Shown here: positions 1-11,653 of the stretch, piece by piece | Layout: each line of letters starts with the position of its first letter | Position numbering within the stretch: position 1 is the first letter of the stretch | NCBI RefSeq assembly: GCF_027409185.1 | Contig: NC_084470.1 | Location: forward strand, 37,995,001 to 38,059,000 | Source of the DNA: Cynocephalus volans | Taxonomy: Eukaryota; Chordata; Mammalia; Dermoptera; Cynocephalidae | Length of the DNA stretch: 64,000 nt | Direction of reading: 5' to 3' | The notes under the pieces: generated by a model | The model's input: only the letters and a program-made list of their open reading frames with translations | Databases searched by the model: none | Told to the model about the DNA's origin: nothing | Position numbers and translations under genes: made by a program

Positions 1-189
1 AGTGACCCCGTCCACAAAATGTGGCGGGGAGAGGGTGGATTCCATGTGGAAAGGTGGAAAGCAGGGGGTGGCTATTTATAGAAGATCTCTCCAAAACAGG
101 ATCAGGAGTGAACCAGAGCAAACATCCTAGCTCTGCGGATGTTCACTCTGCTTCCTTTGGTCAAAGCCTGGTGACTCTGTCATTCGGGC

Positions 190-400
190 TTTAGGGCCTC
201 ATAAACCCAGGTTCAAATCTTGGAGTTGACACCTGCGAGTTGCATGATTTTGGAAAGTTACATCATCATTTGAGCCTCAGCTCCCTTCTCTGTATAATGA
301 GTATTTTTATAGTGCCTACCTTGTGGAGTTGCTGGGAGGGTTCAGTGAGAAAAATACATCAGATCACCTTGCACAGTTTCTGGCATGAGAAGGTGTGCAA
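190..400 (+). repeat. MIR SINE relic
   Basis: Diverged MIR core: a stretch like 'caaatcttggagttgacacc', then the typical phrase about gagcctcag followed by ctctgtataatgag and a tail with cctaccttgtggagttgctg. No coding meaning. Borders approximate. Confidence 0.6.
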
Positions 401-799
401 ACTGGGCAGGTCTCCTCTCGGTCATATTATGACTGTCTTGTCATTGTTTGGTGCCACTGGTGGGTGTTACACTGAGAGTTTCCACGTGCGGCCCCAGCCT
501 GCTCCCTGCAGCCCGCTAGTCTGTGTGCACGGGCTGTTTGTCACCTCACAGGGCTTGGTAGGACATAAGCTGCCCTCCAAGAGGCTCATGAATCTGAACC
601 ATGAAGATTTAAGCAGCCCTTAATATACTCAGAGAACTGACGACAAACAGAATCATTAAATCACCAAAAGACTTTCTAGGAGACATGCTTTAGAAAAGGA
701 AGGCGATTGTGAATTCGGCTTTCTTTTTAGAAAACCAACATTGTGATCAGCCAAAGAATCAGAACTCGAAACTCGGGAGGTCGACCTCCTAGGAGAGAT

Positions 800-930
800 G
801 CTCCAGGTGGGAGGAAGATCAGTGGGGAGTCCTGAGACCCGAGTTCTGGCTCTGGGTCACCTCACAGCTGTCTGAGCTTGAACCAGCCCTTGACTTCATG
901 AGCCTCAGTTTCTTACCAGTAAACACACCT
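800..930 (+). repeat. MIR-like fragment
   Basis: Short, degraded MIR-type core: a tract resembling gagttctggctctgggtcac followed by gagcctcagtttcttacc. Identity and borders are uncertain. Confidence 0.4.
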
Positions 931-994
931 GCCCTGTCCATATCACCTAGACTATTCTTTCATTTTCCAACACACCCTTACTACATACCTACTG

Positions 995-1445
995 CATTAG
1001 TTTCCTAGGGCTGCTGTAACAAAGTAATACAAACTGGGTGACTTGGGACGTTAATTTATTCTCTCAGGGTTCTGGGGGCTAGAAGCCCAAAGTCAAGGCA
1101 TCAGATGGGCCATGCTCTTGCTGACAGCTCTAGGGGAGAATCTTTCCTTTCCTCTTCCAGCTTCTGATGGGGAAGGCAGTCTTTGGCATTCTTCATCTTG
1201 TGGATACTTAGCTCCAATCCTCCATCTTCATGTGGCCAGCTACTCCCTGCATGTTTTCACATCATCTTTTCTGTCTATCTGTCTCTATTTCCCCTTTTTA
1301 TAAGGGCACCAGTCACACTGGATTAGGGCCTCACTTTTACTTGGTTAACTGTGTAAAGACCCTATTCCTAAATAAGGTCACATTCTGACATACTGTGGTT
1401 AGGACTTCAACACAGCTTCTGGGGGGACACAATTCAACCCTTAAC
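995..1445 (-). repeat. MLT1-type (ERVL-MaLR) LTR relic
   Basis: Starts with ttagtttcctagggctgctg and contains the tract ttctctcagggttctggggg. It ends in ggggggacacaattcaaccc, the usual appearance of an MLT1-family LTR read on its antisense strand. It is a solitary LTR with no internal retroviral genes nearby. The subfamily was not determined. Confidence 0.7.
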
Positions 1446-2739
1446 ACCTACTGTGTGCAGAGTGGGAGTGCACGGGTGTTCACCCTTCCATGCCTCCAGC
1501 TCTACTGCAAAGTCTGGCTGAAAATCAAATGTTGTCACAAGTGCTGTGAGCTGTGAGAAACCTCTGGCAGCACACATAAGTCCTCATCTTTTGAAGAGAA
1601 ATGTTCTCTAGGCACTGTGCTAAGTACCCAGGATCTTGCTGTGTGGTGGAAAAGGGAAAAGATATTCCCACCTAAGGGGGCAGCATGAATATGGCTTGGA
1701 GTTTTGCAGAAACGGGCTGGATGGGAGGCAGGGCTAAGTCTGAGGAGACAGGTTAGGGCTGGCTTGCCAGTGCTTTGTGTGCTGGGATAGGGTATATGAG
1801 CACTAGTCACAGGGAGCTCAGGAAGTTTCTAGTCAGGAGAAAAGCAGTTCCAAGAAGGCAGCCCTAGCTGGTCTATGTCCAACCAGAAGGCTTTGGCAGG
1901 TGAACAGAGCAGAGCTTTTGATCTTTCTTAGTTGTGCCTCTGGAGTTCCAGAAGCCTTCCATGGCCCCTCCCAGCAGCTGGGACCACTCTTGGATTCTAG
2001 TGTCTCTTGACATCCTCTGGGGTCTGCACCCTCTACCCTGCATCTGCACTCCACCAAGGTCCCAGATCTCTGACCCCTAGTGGTGAAGGGGCTACAGTTG
2101 TGCAGAGGGGCCCTCCAGGCTCATGTCCTGGCCCAGGAATCTTAGATGATGATAGTCCAGGGCCACCCCTAAAACATGACCTTCAAAAGAATCCAGCATC
2201 ACTCTGCTTTTAGCCAGACTGCTGGGAAAAAAACTTGAAGGTCCTTAAAGACTTCCCCACCTGACCCCTTCTTGCTGCCCACTGCTTAGAGGCCTCTCCA
2301 CCCATGGCTGCACCATGCCTTTAAGACAATGCCACCCTTTCCACCCAGACTTTCCACCCAGGGTGGCTGCCAAGATGCCTTCTCCCCACCTGCTGGAGTC
2401 ATCCAGTTCTGAGAATGCTGCATGTGTGCTGGAGGCCCCAGTGCCTTGTTCTCCCATTGGTGGACATACCCCAGCTGGGATATTCCAGAAACCATGTTGT
2501 CATAGTGCCTAGACACATGTTTGTTGACCACAAAATGCTGGCCTGACACATCACATTCTCTTCATCGTGGTGTGAAGATCTTGCAGTCACCTCGTGGAAG
2601 CATCCAGACTTTCCAACCAGGAGGGAGATCACAAATACAACAGAACTCAGGAGGCAGGAAGTTCTGGCCAGGAAATCGAGTACATGAGGGGCCAAGAGCA
2701 AGACGGGTGATGTGGTGTGGTGGTGGTGGTGGGGAGCCT

Positions 2740-2925
2740 GGACACCACAGCCTGGCTGCCTCCACTTACCCTGGGAGAGCTTATGCAAGTTCTTTGGGCC
2801 TCAGCGTCCTCATCAGCCAAATGGGACCATAACAGTAGCTACCTCGTGGGGGTTATGTGAGCAGCGGGGCGAGTTAACAGTTGTAGACCACCTAGAACAG
2901 TGCCTGGCACGAGGCAAGCTCTAGA
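2740..2925 (+). repeat. MIR SINE relic
   Basis: MIR core phrase gggcctcagcgtcctcatca followed by aaatgggaccataacagtag and a 3' segment with acagtgcctggcacgaggca. Diverged and non-coding. Confidence 0.7.
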
Positions 2926-3599
2926 CAGGGGATGGTTACATTAAAAACAAAACAAAATGAAAGACCCCAGAAAATAGGGGAATGGAATGTTGGTGACAGG
3001 AACATTCTGCAAATAGAGCGTGAAAAGACATCAGTCTCTCAGGATGGTCGAAAGACCTCAGGCCTCGGGAAGAAGGAGGCCACCTCGGTGGATGTGACCC
3101 GTATTCCCACAGAACTTTAACTCTTTATTCTTTTAAAGAAATTTTACATTTCCTTCTTAGCTAAAAAAGAACAGCAGGCAGCCCTGAATAACGCACGGTA
3201 GTACCCAGGAGTTGCCATAAATGGGATTTTAAAGACATTGGCAATTCCACCTCTGTGCATGGGTCTTTCTCAGGAAGTAATGCAGTCAGAAAAGCAACAT
3301 GTTGCAGTAGAAAACACACCAGCAGAAGAAAGGGATCCGTGTGCATGGCGAAAATTGCCGTTTAGTTGGATTCCATAGTGGGATTGGGCCCTTCTACTGC
3401 TTAAGATGGCCCTGGGGGCACGTTCTTCCATGAGGGCTCCTTCCGCGGCAGCCGCACGCCAGACTCTCCCCAGCAGCCGAGGGAGCAGTGCGGGTGCAGA
3501 CCCATCTTGCTCCTTCCCTCTCTGCTTTGGCTGTTCTCATCAGGGACTCATAGTCCCAGCAAGGGCCTCTCCTCCCGCCCCATGTCACCCTCCCCTGCT

Positions 3600-4330
3600 T
3601 TCCTCACTCCTCCCTGCACATTCAGTAATGCTGCAGAAAATGCATGGTGCTCGCGATAACACGAACAGGCCAGGGCTCTCTGTTTGCCGCGGCTGGAAGA
3701 TAATATATAAGCCATTTTAAGCCTCGTGCCTATGAATCCAGCAGCCAGTATAATAAAACACCAGGTTATTTTGTGTTTTATTAACTGCCTCTTCCCTTCA
3801 GTTTGCATAATGGTGGGTTAGATTTACATGCCGTTAAGACGGCTGTGCATTATTTTAATAGAAGGTGCGAGGGGCTTCTCTCTCTCAGCCCTGGTGCGTG
3901 ATAAAGGAACCTCATCCGATGCTGATGAAGATTTCGTTCACACTTGCTGGGTCGGGGCAATGTCTTTTTTTCCAGATGGATACCCTATTGTAAAATGATT
4001 TCCCGCTGTAAGCTTGCCTCTCTGTCCCTCTCTTCCGTGTCATCTTCCTATGAACCAGATAAACTGCCTATTAAATTTAATTACAGCCTGAATGGCCACA
4101 CATCTTGATCTTATGTTCCCCTGAGTGTACTGTATTCCACCAAGGTCCTTGAGGAAGGAATGAAATAAATCTGGAGGATGCGTGCCTACTCTCCGCAAGG
4201 AATGTTGTGGAAGCCAACCTTGGCCACCACCATTTTTATGGCTTCTATGACACCCGTTATGCAAACTTCTTTCTGGCTTTCCATGCCAACACTAAAAGCC
4301 AGAGTTAGTTTTATTGACTCCTGCAGACTG
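3600..4330. promoter_or_regulatory. Candidate conserved intronic element (speculative)
   Basis: A block of about 0.7 kb with no recognisable interspersed repeat in an intron that is otherwise full of them. It carries several TAAT-type homeodomain-like cores (for example tttaattacag near 4077, gttttattaactg near 3773 and gcattattttaatag near 3848) and balanced, non-decayed sequence without CpG loss. It resembles developmental enhancers often found in RARB introns, but conservation cannot be measured here, so this is inference only. Confidence 0.3.
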
Positions 4331-4589
4331 ACGGAGGTGGAAAACTAAAAATACCAATTTGAGATGCACAGTAGCCTTTCCTGAGCTATGCATGCTTGTC
4401 AGAGGGCCAGACGCCAGGCCTGGGGAGCTCTGCCTTTCATTGGATAGTTTGGTTCTGCCTCAGGAGTCAGCAGACTCTAAGACCTCCTGAGCAGCCCTAT
4501 GCCACAGCCTAGGACAAGCAGCGTCTCTGAGCCTCATCCTCAAAATGCTCATCATCTGGGGACATATCAAACAAGCAAGGTCTTGTGGG

Positions 4590-5010
4590 AACTTCATTCA
4601 CGCATTGATTCTTCAGCAAATATTTATTGAGCTCCTATGATGCACCAGGCACTATTCTAGACACCGACAATACAGCAATGGAAACTCAGACAAGAAGTGT
4701 GTACAAATGAACAAACGATCACGTATGTGAGGAGCTAAGTGCTGAAAACACAGAGCAGGCTAGGGAGGCCGGGGTGCTGGGGAGGGAGGGTGCTGCAGTT
4801 TTCAGTGGAGGGGCCGGGGAGGGCTCGAGAGAAAGGCCATTTGCTGGAAGCCTTGGAGGAATGAGGGAATGAGTCATGCAGAGGTCTGGGAAGAGTGGTC
4901 CAGGTGGGGAACTGCCAGTGCAAAGACACTGGGGCAGGAGTGTGACTTACTCAGGAATAGCAAGGAGACCTGCGTGGCTGAGATGGAGAGAGCTGGGCAG
5001 AGATGAGGTC
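4590..5010 (+). repeat. L2 LINE 3' relic
   Basis: The segment attgagctcctatgatgcac plus cactattctagacaccgaca is characteristic of L2. It continues with an L2-like G/A-rich stretch (ggaggaatgagggaatgag, then ggtctgggaagagtggtcca). Diverged and non-coding. Confidence 0.65.
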
Positions 5011-5944
5011 CTTGCTGTGGTCTGAACCCTCTGGCTATGCCATGGGCAGGAAGGGGTCAATACTGATCAAACCCCCAGAGCACACCAGGCACCATTTGCC
5101 TCCTTCCCCCTGATCCTACTCAGTCCTCCATACAGCTTTCAGAGCAGGTGCTACATACCCGTGTACAGGTGGGGAGACTGAGGCTTGGTGAGAGGACATC
5201 CTTGCTGGAGGTCACACCTGTCAACCAAGTGGGGAAAAGGCTAGGTGTGGAGATCAGGTAGATGTGGAATCCACTTCTGGCCCCTCCCTGGCAAGTCTCC
5301 TCACCTCTCTGGGAACTTTCCGTATCCGACAAGGACGTTAACAGTGACCATTTCTTCACTGGTGGCTGTGGGGTCAGCGAGGTGAGGCATGGAGGCCCAG
5401 GTGAGGCCTGCTGTGGTGAGTCTCCACAATCCACAGGCACTTGTCCCACTAGGCTGGGAGCTGCATGAGGGGGAGGCTGGGTCTGCCGTGACCTGGCCAT
5501 GTGGAGGTGAGCCAAGAAGTGCTCATGGAACCGAGGGAGGGACGGAGAGGAAGAAGTGAATGAACAAGGGAGGAACCCACCCTCTAGGTGGCAGAGGTTT
5601 GGACCAAAATCTGCAAACCTTCTAGTAGGGATGATACGAAGGGCTCCCTCCATGTACTTAATGACCATTCAGAGATAAAGGGTCTTGAAGGAACCTGGAT
5701 CTCAAGTCCTGAATGGACCCTGGGTTCCAACTGCATGTGCATCCAAGGGCAGCTGCTCTCCAGGCTCCCCTCGACAGGCTGCACCATGGGGCTGCCTGGG
5801 TATCGCCTTAGTGCCTGGCCCTGTCTCTTGGGTGAGGGTATCCTCCCAAAGCCTGGGTCTGCAGAGGGACAAGTGGTGCCATGTGGGATACTTGGCTCAT
5901 CTGATGGCATGCACGTGGCCACCACAGCACTGAGAACCCCGAGA

Positions 5945-7240
5945 CTCTAAGCCATTTTGTCATGTTATTTTGGTTTTTTTTCTTTTTATTATCATTGTCA
6001 CTTTTTGCCTTTTATTTTTATTATGAAAAATTTCATAACATCAAAGTAGAGAGCACAGTGTAATGAAGCCCCCTGATCTCATCTCTACCCCCTCACACAC
6101 TCTCTGTCCACTACATACCATTTTGAAATAAATTACAAACAGCTCGTCATTTTATCTGTAAATATGTTAATGTGTGTTCTAAATGATAGAAACTTCTGCA
6201 AACAAAAGCAAAACAGCCATGCTATTATTACTCTCCTGAAATAAAAGTAATATTTCAAATACCTTAATATCTCAAATTTCTAGTTTTCTCATATAGGTCA
6301 CAATTTCTTTATAGTTTGTTTCAATCAGAATTTAGATACAGTTTGCACCTTGCAATTGGTTGATAAGTCTCCTAAACATCTTTTTCAGGTCAATTTTATT
6401 GTTTTATTTACGTAATGTGATTTTTATCCTTTTTATAGGTACAGTTAGATGAGTTGTGACGAAAGTATAGTCACGTAACCGTGACCTCAGTCATGGTGTG
6501 GAAAATTCCATCCCTCCAGAGAGTTCTTCTGCACCTGTGGTCAGTCCCCTCCCCCATTCCAGCACCTGGAAACACTGGTCTGTGCTCTATCACTAGAGTT
6601 TCTCCTTTTCTAGCTGTCACATGAATGCAACCGTGTGTGTATAGGCCTGTATGTCTGTCCTCTTTCATGTGGCATAATGCTTTTGAGGTCCGTCCACATC
6701 GTGGCAGTATCGCTGTGTCCTTCCTTGCTGATGCTACTAGCATTTCACTGCATAGCTGTAATCACAGTGATTCAGCATTGATTCAGCAGTGATTGAGCAT
6801 TTGGGTTGAGTCCCTTTTAATCTATAGGTTTCTCTTTCCATTTCATTTTTCTCCTTGCAATGTATTTGCTGAAGAAACCAGTTCGTTGGCTTTATAGGGT
6901 TTCTGGCATTCTGGATGTTGACAGTTGCACCCCTGTAGTGTAGTTTACAATGTTCCTAGATTTCCTGCAATTAGATCTAAAGTCTTGATCTGATTCAAGT
7001 TTGATTTTTGGCCTGACTGTTTCATAGGTGGCAGTGTGCTTTTGCATCAGGACACCCACATGCCTGTGTTAAGATATTAGCCTCCACTGATGGTCAATGT
7101 CTAGAGCCATTAATTCCTCAGGGCTATAAAATGGTGAATCCTTACTCTGTCATTCCTTCTCCATTTATTAGCTGGACAATTGCATACAGAGGATCCTTCC
7201 CTCATGCTACTTGATTATCCAGTGGTACAGGTATAAGATT
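5945..7240 (+). repeat. Ancient L1 (L1M-class) 3' relic, nested
   Basis: An AT-rich start (ttattatgaaaaatttcata) is followed by gtaatgaagccccctgatct-type text, ttggttgataagtctcctaa and, later, ttttaatctataggtttctc and cattccttctccatttatta. All resemble the 3' part of an old mammalian L1. About 6430-6790 looks like a second L1 fragment read antisense (tcatgtggcataatgctttt then gaggtccgtccacatcgtgg), inserted into the first. Subfamily not assigned. Confidence 0.5.
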
Positions 7241-7391
7241 CTGAGAATCCAGGCTAAAAACTCAGCCACCCCACCAAGAAGCTCCATGGTCCAGGCTGAT
7301 GTGTCAGCCCATTAATAGAAAACACATCAAGTTCCCTACCTACCACTGGGCTTCCAGAAACTACCCTGATAGCATTTTCTTTCCCTCTTAG

Positions 7392-7859
<468 letters not shown>

Positions 7860-8184
7860 TGATCTTGGGAGAGGGGCCACCTGGTCCTGGCCACATGCCT
7901 TTCCTGAAAGCCTGCTTGCTGCTTCCCGAGGCAACTTCTTCCAATGCGGGCCAGACCTGATCGTAGAAAGTTCATCCGGCTGGGAAGTGACTATCTTCCT
8001 CCCTGCCCCTCACAGTCACCATGCCCCAAGCCTCATGGGACAGCCCTGGAGGCGTTTGAAAGACCATCGGGATTCTCCAGGCTGAACCGACTGCAGGTGT
8101 GCAGTAGCACCCCAGCTCCACACCCCCCCCCTACCCCCCAGTCTTGCACACCTTAGTCTGTGGCCTTGGGAAAACCAGTTCCCT

Positions 8185-8545
8185 CTGGTCTTATTTGAAG
8201 CTGCTGTAACAGAGATTGGCAGCTTAAACATCATTTATTTCTCACAGTTCTGAAGGCTGAAAGTCTGAGATCAGGGAGGCAGCGTGGTGTTGTGGGGGTC
8301 TTGGTGATGGCTCTCCTCCTGATGGCAAATGGCTGCATTCTTGCTGTATCCTCATGGGGTAGAGAGGGGGAGCTCTGGTCCCTTCATCTCCTTAAAAAGC
8401 ACTAATCCCATCACCGAGGCTCCACCCTCATGACCTCATCTAAACCTAATCTCCCAGAGGCCCCATCTCCTAATACTATCACATTGGGGTCAGGGCTTCA
8501 ACAAATGGATTTTGGGGGGGACACATTCAGTCCATAGCACCTCCA
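8185..8545 (-). repeat. MLT1-type LTR relic
   Basis: Contains aagctgctgtaacagagatt, tttatttctcacagttctga and catgacctcatctaaaccta, ending in ggggggacacattcagtcca. This order is typical of antisense MLT1-family LTRs. A solitary, diverged copy. Confidence 0.7.
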
Positions 8546-9184
8546 TGGGCCTCAGTTTGCTGACCTGTACAAAGGGGATCCCTGATGCCCCTTGGTTCCC
8601 TACCCTTCTCTCCCTGCAGCTTCTAGAGCCTTAGAGAAGGTCAGGACACTGTCATACCACATCCTCTGCAGGCTTCTGCTGGCTGGACGTTCACCCTTTC
8701 TCTCCCTGGTGGGGCCTTCAGGGATGGAGAGACCAGTTCTGACTGGGACTATTTCCTTGGATGGGGGAGCAGCTCCCATTAGAGGCAGAGGGCTCTATGT
8801 CCTGCCTGGGGGCGTGTGTGCGAAGAGGCCTGTGGAGGAAGTGGAAGGGGAGACCGGCCCCTGGGGATGCACCAGACCACAGAGAAAGTAGAATTAGCTT
8901 TTGAGGTGCTTTAAAAGCATAGACTTTTCTTTTTGTTATATCTTTCATAGCTTTGCAGATAAACCATTCTGTGAAGCAAATACAGTTGCTCTAATTAAAC
9001 ACGCACATACACAGCCCTGCTCAGGACCCTGGATGGGGTGGTCGTGCAGGAAGCGTGAAAGTTCACATGTCCTGCTGTTTGCAGTTGGACTTGAGGAAAA
9101 GTGGTGATGGTTACTCAGCAACCTGCAGGTGCCAGGGATCCTGAGAGCACGGCTGGTGTGTTTCCTTCTCATAAAGTCAGAGGG

Positions 9185-9335
9185 TCTGGGATGAACCTAG
9201 GAACATGCCAAGCCTCAGTTTACCTATGTACAAAATAGAAATATAAATCAATGAGGCATTAAATAAGGTGATTAGTTAAATGAGAGTAAACATGGTAATG
9301 GATATGAGCACCTAGTGTGTAGTAGATGTTCAGCT
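9185..9335 (+). repeat. MIR relic (3' half)
   Basis: aagcctcagtttacctatgt followed by caaaatagaaatataaat and the tail gagcacctagtgtgtagtag. Diverged MIR pattern. Confidence 0.5.
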
Positions 9336-10469
9336 GAGGATGTCAGGCCGGAGTCAGGAAACGTTCAGCCACTTCTTCCTGTCCTCATGGGGACTAGCAG
9401 TCTGGGCTGGGGTTCAACAGTCAGAGGAGGAAAATGCCCTAGTAAGGGAAGGCCAAAGACCTCCAGTCACATGAGACAAAGCAGAAGGAATACTTATTTG
9501 GCTCCAGACAAGAGCTCATTTCTAAGAATTTGTAGCAAAGGCAATTAATCACAAGATCCTGGAAAACGCACAACTTCAAAGAGCATCTTTGGATGAGAAT
9601 ATCAACTGGCTGAGCTGTTTGGGAGAATCTTCTTATCTCAGCCGTTGGTGTACGGATAGAGTGAGACAGAGAGACCAGACTGACTGACAGAGCGGCTGAG
9701 GTTATTCTCTCCCAGGGATCACCAGCCCTAACTGAGCGCCACCCATTCAGAGCCAACCCTTGTGTCGTGTGTGGCCTCCCAGCAACACAGGGCCATGCAT
9801 CTGTGGCTGCACGCTTGTGGGGCTGGCGCCGTGCTGGGGAGATGCAGTCAGTGCAGCGTGTGCAGCCAGGGCTCTGGGGGGAGAGGTCATTTACGTCACC
9901 AGGTGGGAGCCCCTCCTGGAGCAGGTAGAAGGGGAGGGAAAGCCTTTACCTGTCCCACCCTCACTCCTTGTCACATCACCCTCCAGAGGGATTTCCCACG
10001 CCAGCCTCTGCATGGTGGGGACCCACAGTGTGGACCCACTGCCAGGCTTCCCTTATGAGACTGGGGTGAGATTTGAGGCCCAGCTGTGAGCTTCATGCTT
10101 TTTCACAGGGGCAAAGTAGCCAGGATGACAGGCTCTGTGAAGACAGGCAGGTGCCTCACGAGCACTGCAGGTGGAATCCTGTGCCCCTTCCTCACCCAAG
10201 AGCTGTGGCATCCTGGGCCGGGCTCAGGGCAAGCAGGGAGCCCCAGGAGTGGTCCCCTCACCTGAGCCCTGTCCCTGTTTCCTTCTTGCTTCATCCCCCT
10301 TATCTTCTGTATCCCTTTTCTACTCCGCCCTCTCTCCTGCCTTTTCTGCTCTGCATGCAGTTAGCATCAAGTCTCTCTCAACTCAAAGTAAAAATCGTAA
10401 AAACCAACAACGCTTGAGGTGGTCTGACTCTGGCTTCTCTCCTCTTCCTCTCCCCGCCTTCCTCCTCCT

Positions 10470-11020
10470 TTCCTTCCTTCTACAAGTAGTCACTGAGGAG
10501 CTGCTATGTGCCAGGCACTGTTCTAGGCTCTGAGGACACAGCAGTAACCAGACAGACTAAAATCGCAGCCCTCATGGAGATGAGCTTCTCTCTCCTGGGG
10601 GAGACGGATGCTAAGCAAGCACATTAGATGAGACAGTGTCTTTACAAGCTACAAAGACAAACAGTAGCAAGGCCAGGGTTGGAGCATGGTCCAGGTGGGC
10701 AGGGGCTGCAGGGTTTCCTCTGTGCAGTTAGGGACATAGGGTACCTTTGAAGAGATCTGAAGGAAGGGACAGAAAGAGCCAGAACTAGGGAAGACGCTGA
10801 CAGGAGAGGTATGTGAGCAGTAGGGGACCTAGAGAGAGTGGCGTTCAGAGGCCCAGGGCAGAAGAGCCCTGGCAGGCCTGAGGAAGGGAGTGTGCCCGGC
10901 AGGGCGAGCAAGGGCAGGGAGTGGGGCCTGGAGCGCACAGACCTTCATTCTCAGTGTCCTGAGGAACCACTGCGGTTTGAGCAGAGGGGCTCTGTGGTCT
11001 GATTTTTGATTAAACGTTCA
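10470..11020 (+). repeat. L2 LINE relic
   Basis: Begins tagtcactgaggagctgcta, then gtgccaggcactgttctagg and catggagatgagcttctctc. It continues as a long L2-like A/G-rich body ending near gcagaggggctctgtggtct. Non-coding; the open frames across it are chance. Confidence 0.7.
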
Positions 11021-11039
11021 CCCTGTCTTGTAATATGGT

Positions 11040-11160
11040 ACTGAATGAATGTTGGTTGAAGTAGTGATTCGCACACGTACTTACTGAACACTTACTATGT
11101 GTCAGGCACAGGGGACAGGATGGTGGAGAGAAGAGGGGAGTCCCTGCCATCCTGGAATTT
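11040..11160 (+). repeat. Short L2-type fragment
   Basis: gaacacttactatgtgtcag followed by gcacaggggacaggatggtg, an L2-type start. Very short. Confidence 0.4.
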
Positions 11161-11284
11161 GCAGTCGAGCTCAGCCTGGACCTGCTGCCAGTTTTCCCAC
11201 GGGATTTCTCTTCCATCCAAACCCGGCTCCACCTTGACCCTGCCCCACTGTGGCTTGCCCCAGCTGGCGGTAGTGGCTACGCTT

Positions 11285-11510
11285 GTGGGCTCTGAAGCCA
11301 GCTTGCCTGGGTTCAACATCTGGCTCTGCTGCTTACTAGCTGTGTGACCTTGGGAAAGTTACTGTCCCTCTCTGAGCCTCAGATTCCTCATATTTAAAAT
11401 GAAGGGGATAATAGAAGCTTCCTTTCAGGATCTGGAGAGAATGAAATGAGGTGGCTCACAGGGCTTGGAGCAGTGTTTGCACGTGACTAGTGTTATGCTT
11501 CACTGCCCAC
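11285..11510 (+). repeat. MIR SINE relic (well preserved)
   Basis: The core tagctgtgtgaccttgggaa, ctctctgagcctcagattcc and tatttaaaatgaaggggata are a classic MIR order. Positions are approximate. Confidence 0.8.
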
Positions 11511-11637
11511 TTGGGGGGTTATGTTATTACTTACATTTGCAGATGAAGTGACTAAGGCCCAAGTGGAAGTCAAAGGCCCGTAAGGCTCCCCTGAGGGAGG
11601 TTTCAGCCTCTGGATAAAGGAGGCCAAAATTACCTTT

Positions 11638-11653
11638 AAAAGCAGAGAAACTC
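11638..11653 (+). repeat. Left target-site duplication of the L1
   Basis: The 16 bases aaaagcagagaaactc recur exactly at 18452-18467 just after the L1 poly(A). The flank ctttaaaagc fits the L1 endonuclease preference (TTTT/AA on the other strand). Confidence 0.9.

Larger units (their letters stand above)
1..7391 (+). other. RARB: RARB intron (3' part)
   Basis: Noncoding. It ends in the acceptor CTTAG before 7392. It holds MIR, L2, MLT1-like and L1M relics (listed separately) and a repeat-poor block near 3600-4330. The open frames here are short, start and stop at random and overlap repeats, so I do not call any gene. About 2930-3600 and 5020-5940 I see nothing recognisable beyond anonymous intron sequence. 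Confidence 0.8.

Noticed and set aside
240..623. 127-codon plus-strand frame at the window start
   Set aside because: Overlaps a MIR relic; no coding signature.
5120..5668. 182-codon minus-strand frame
   Set aside because: Long for this region, but Ser/Pro-rich without any domain, crosses anonymous intron sequence and has overlapping frames on the other strand of similar length; chance in GC-rich DNA.
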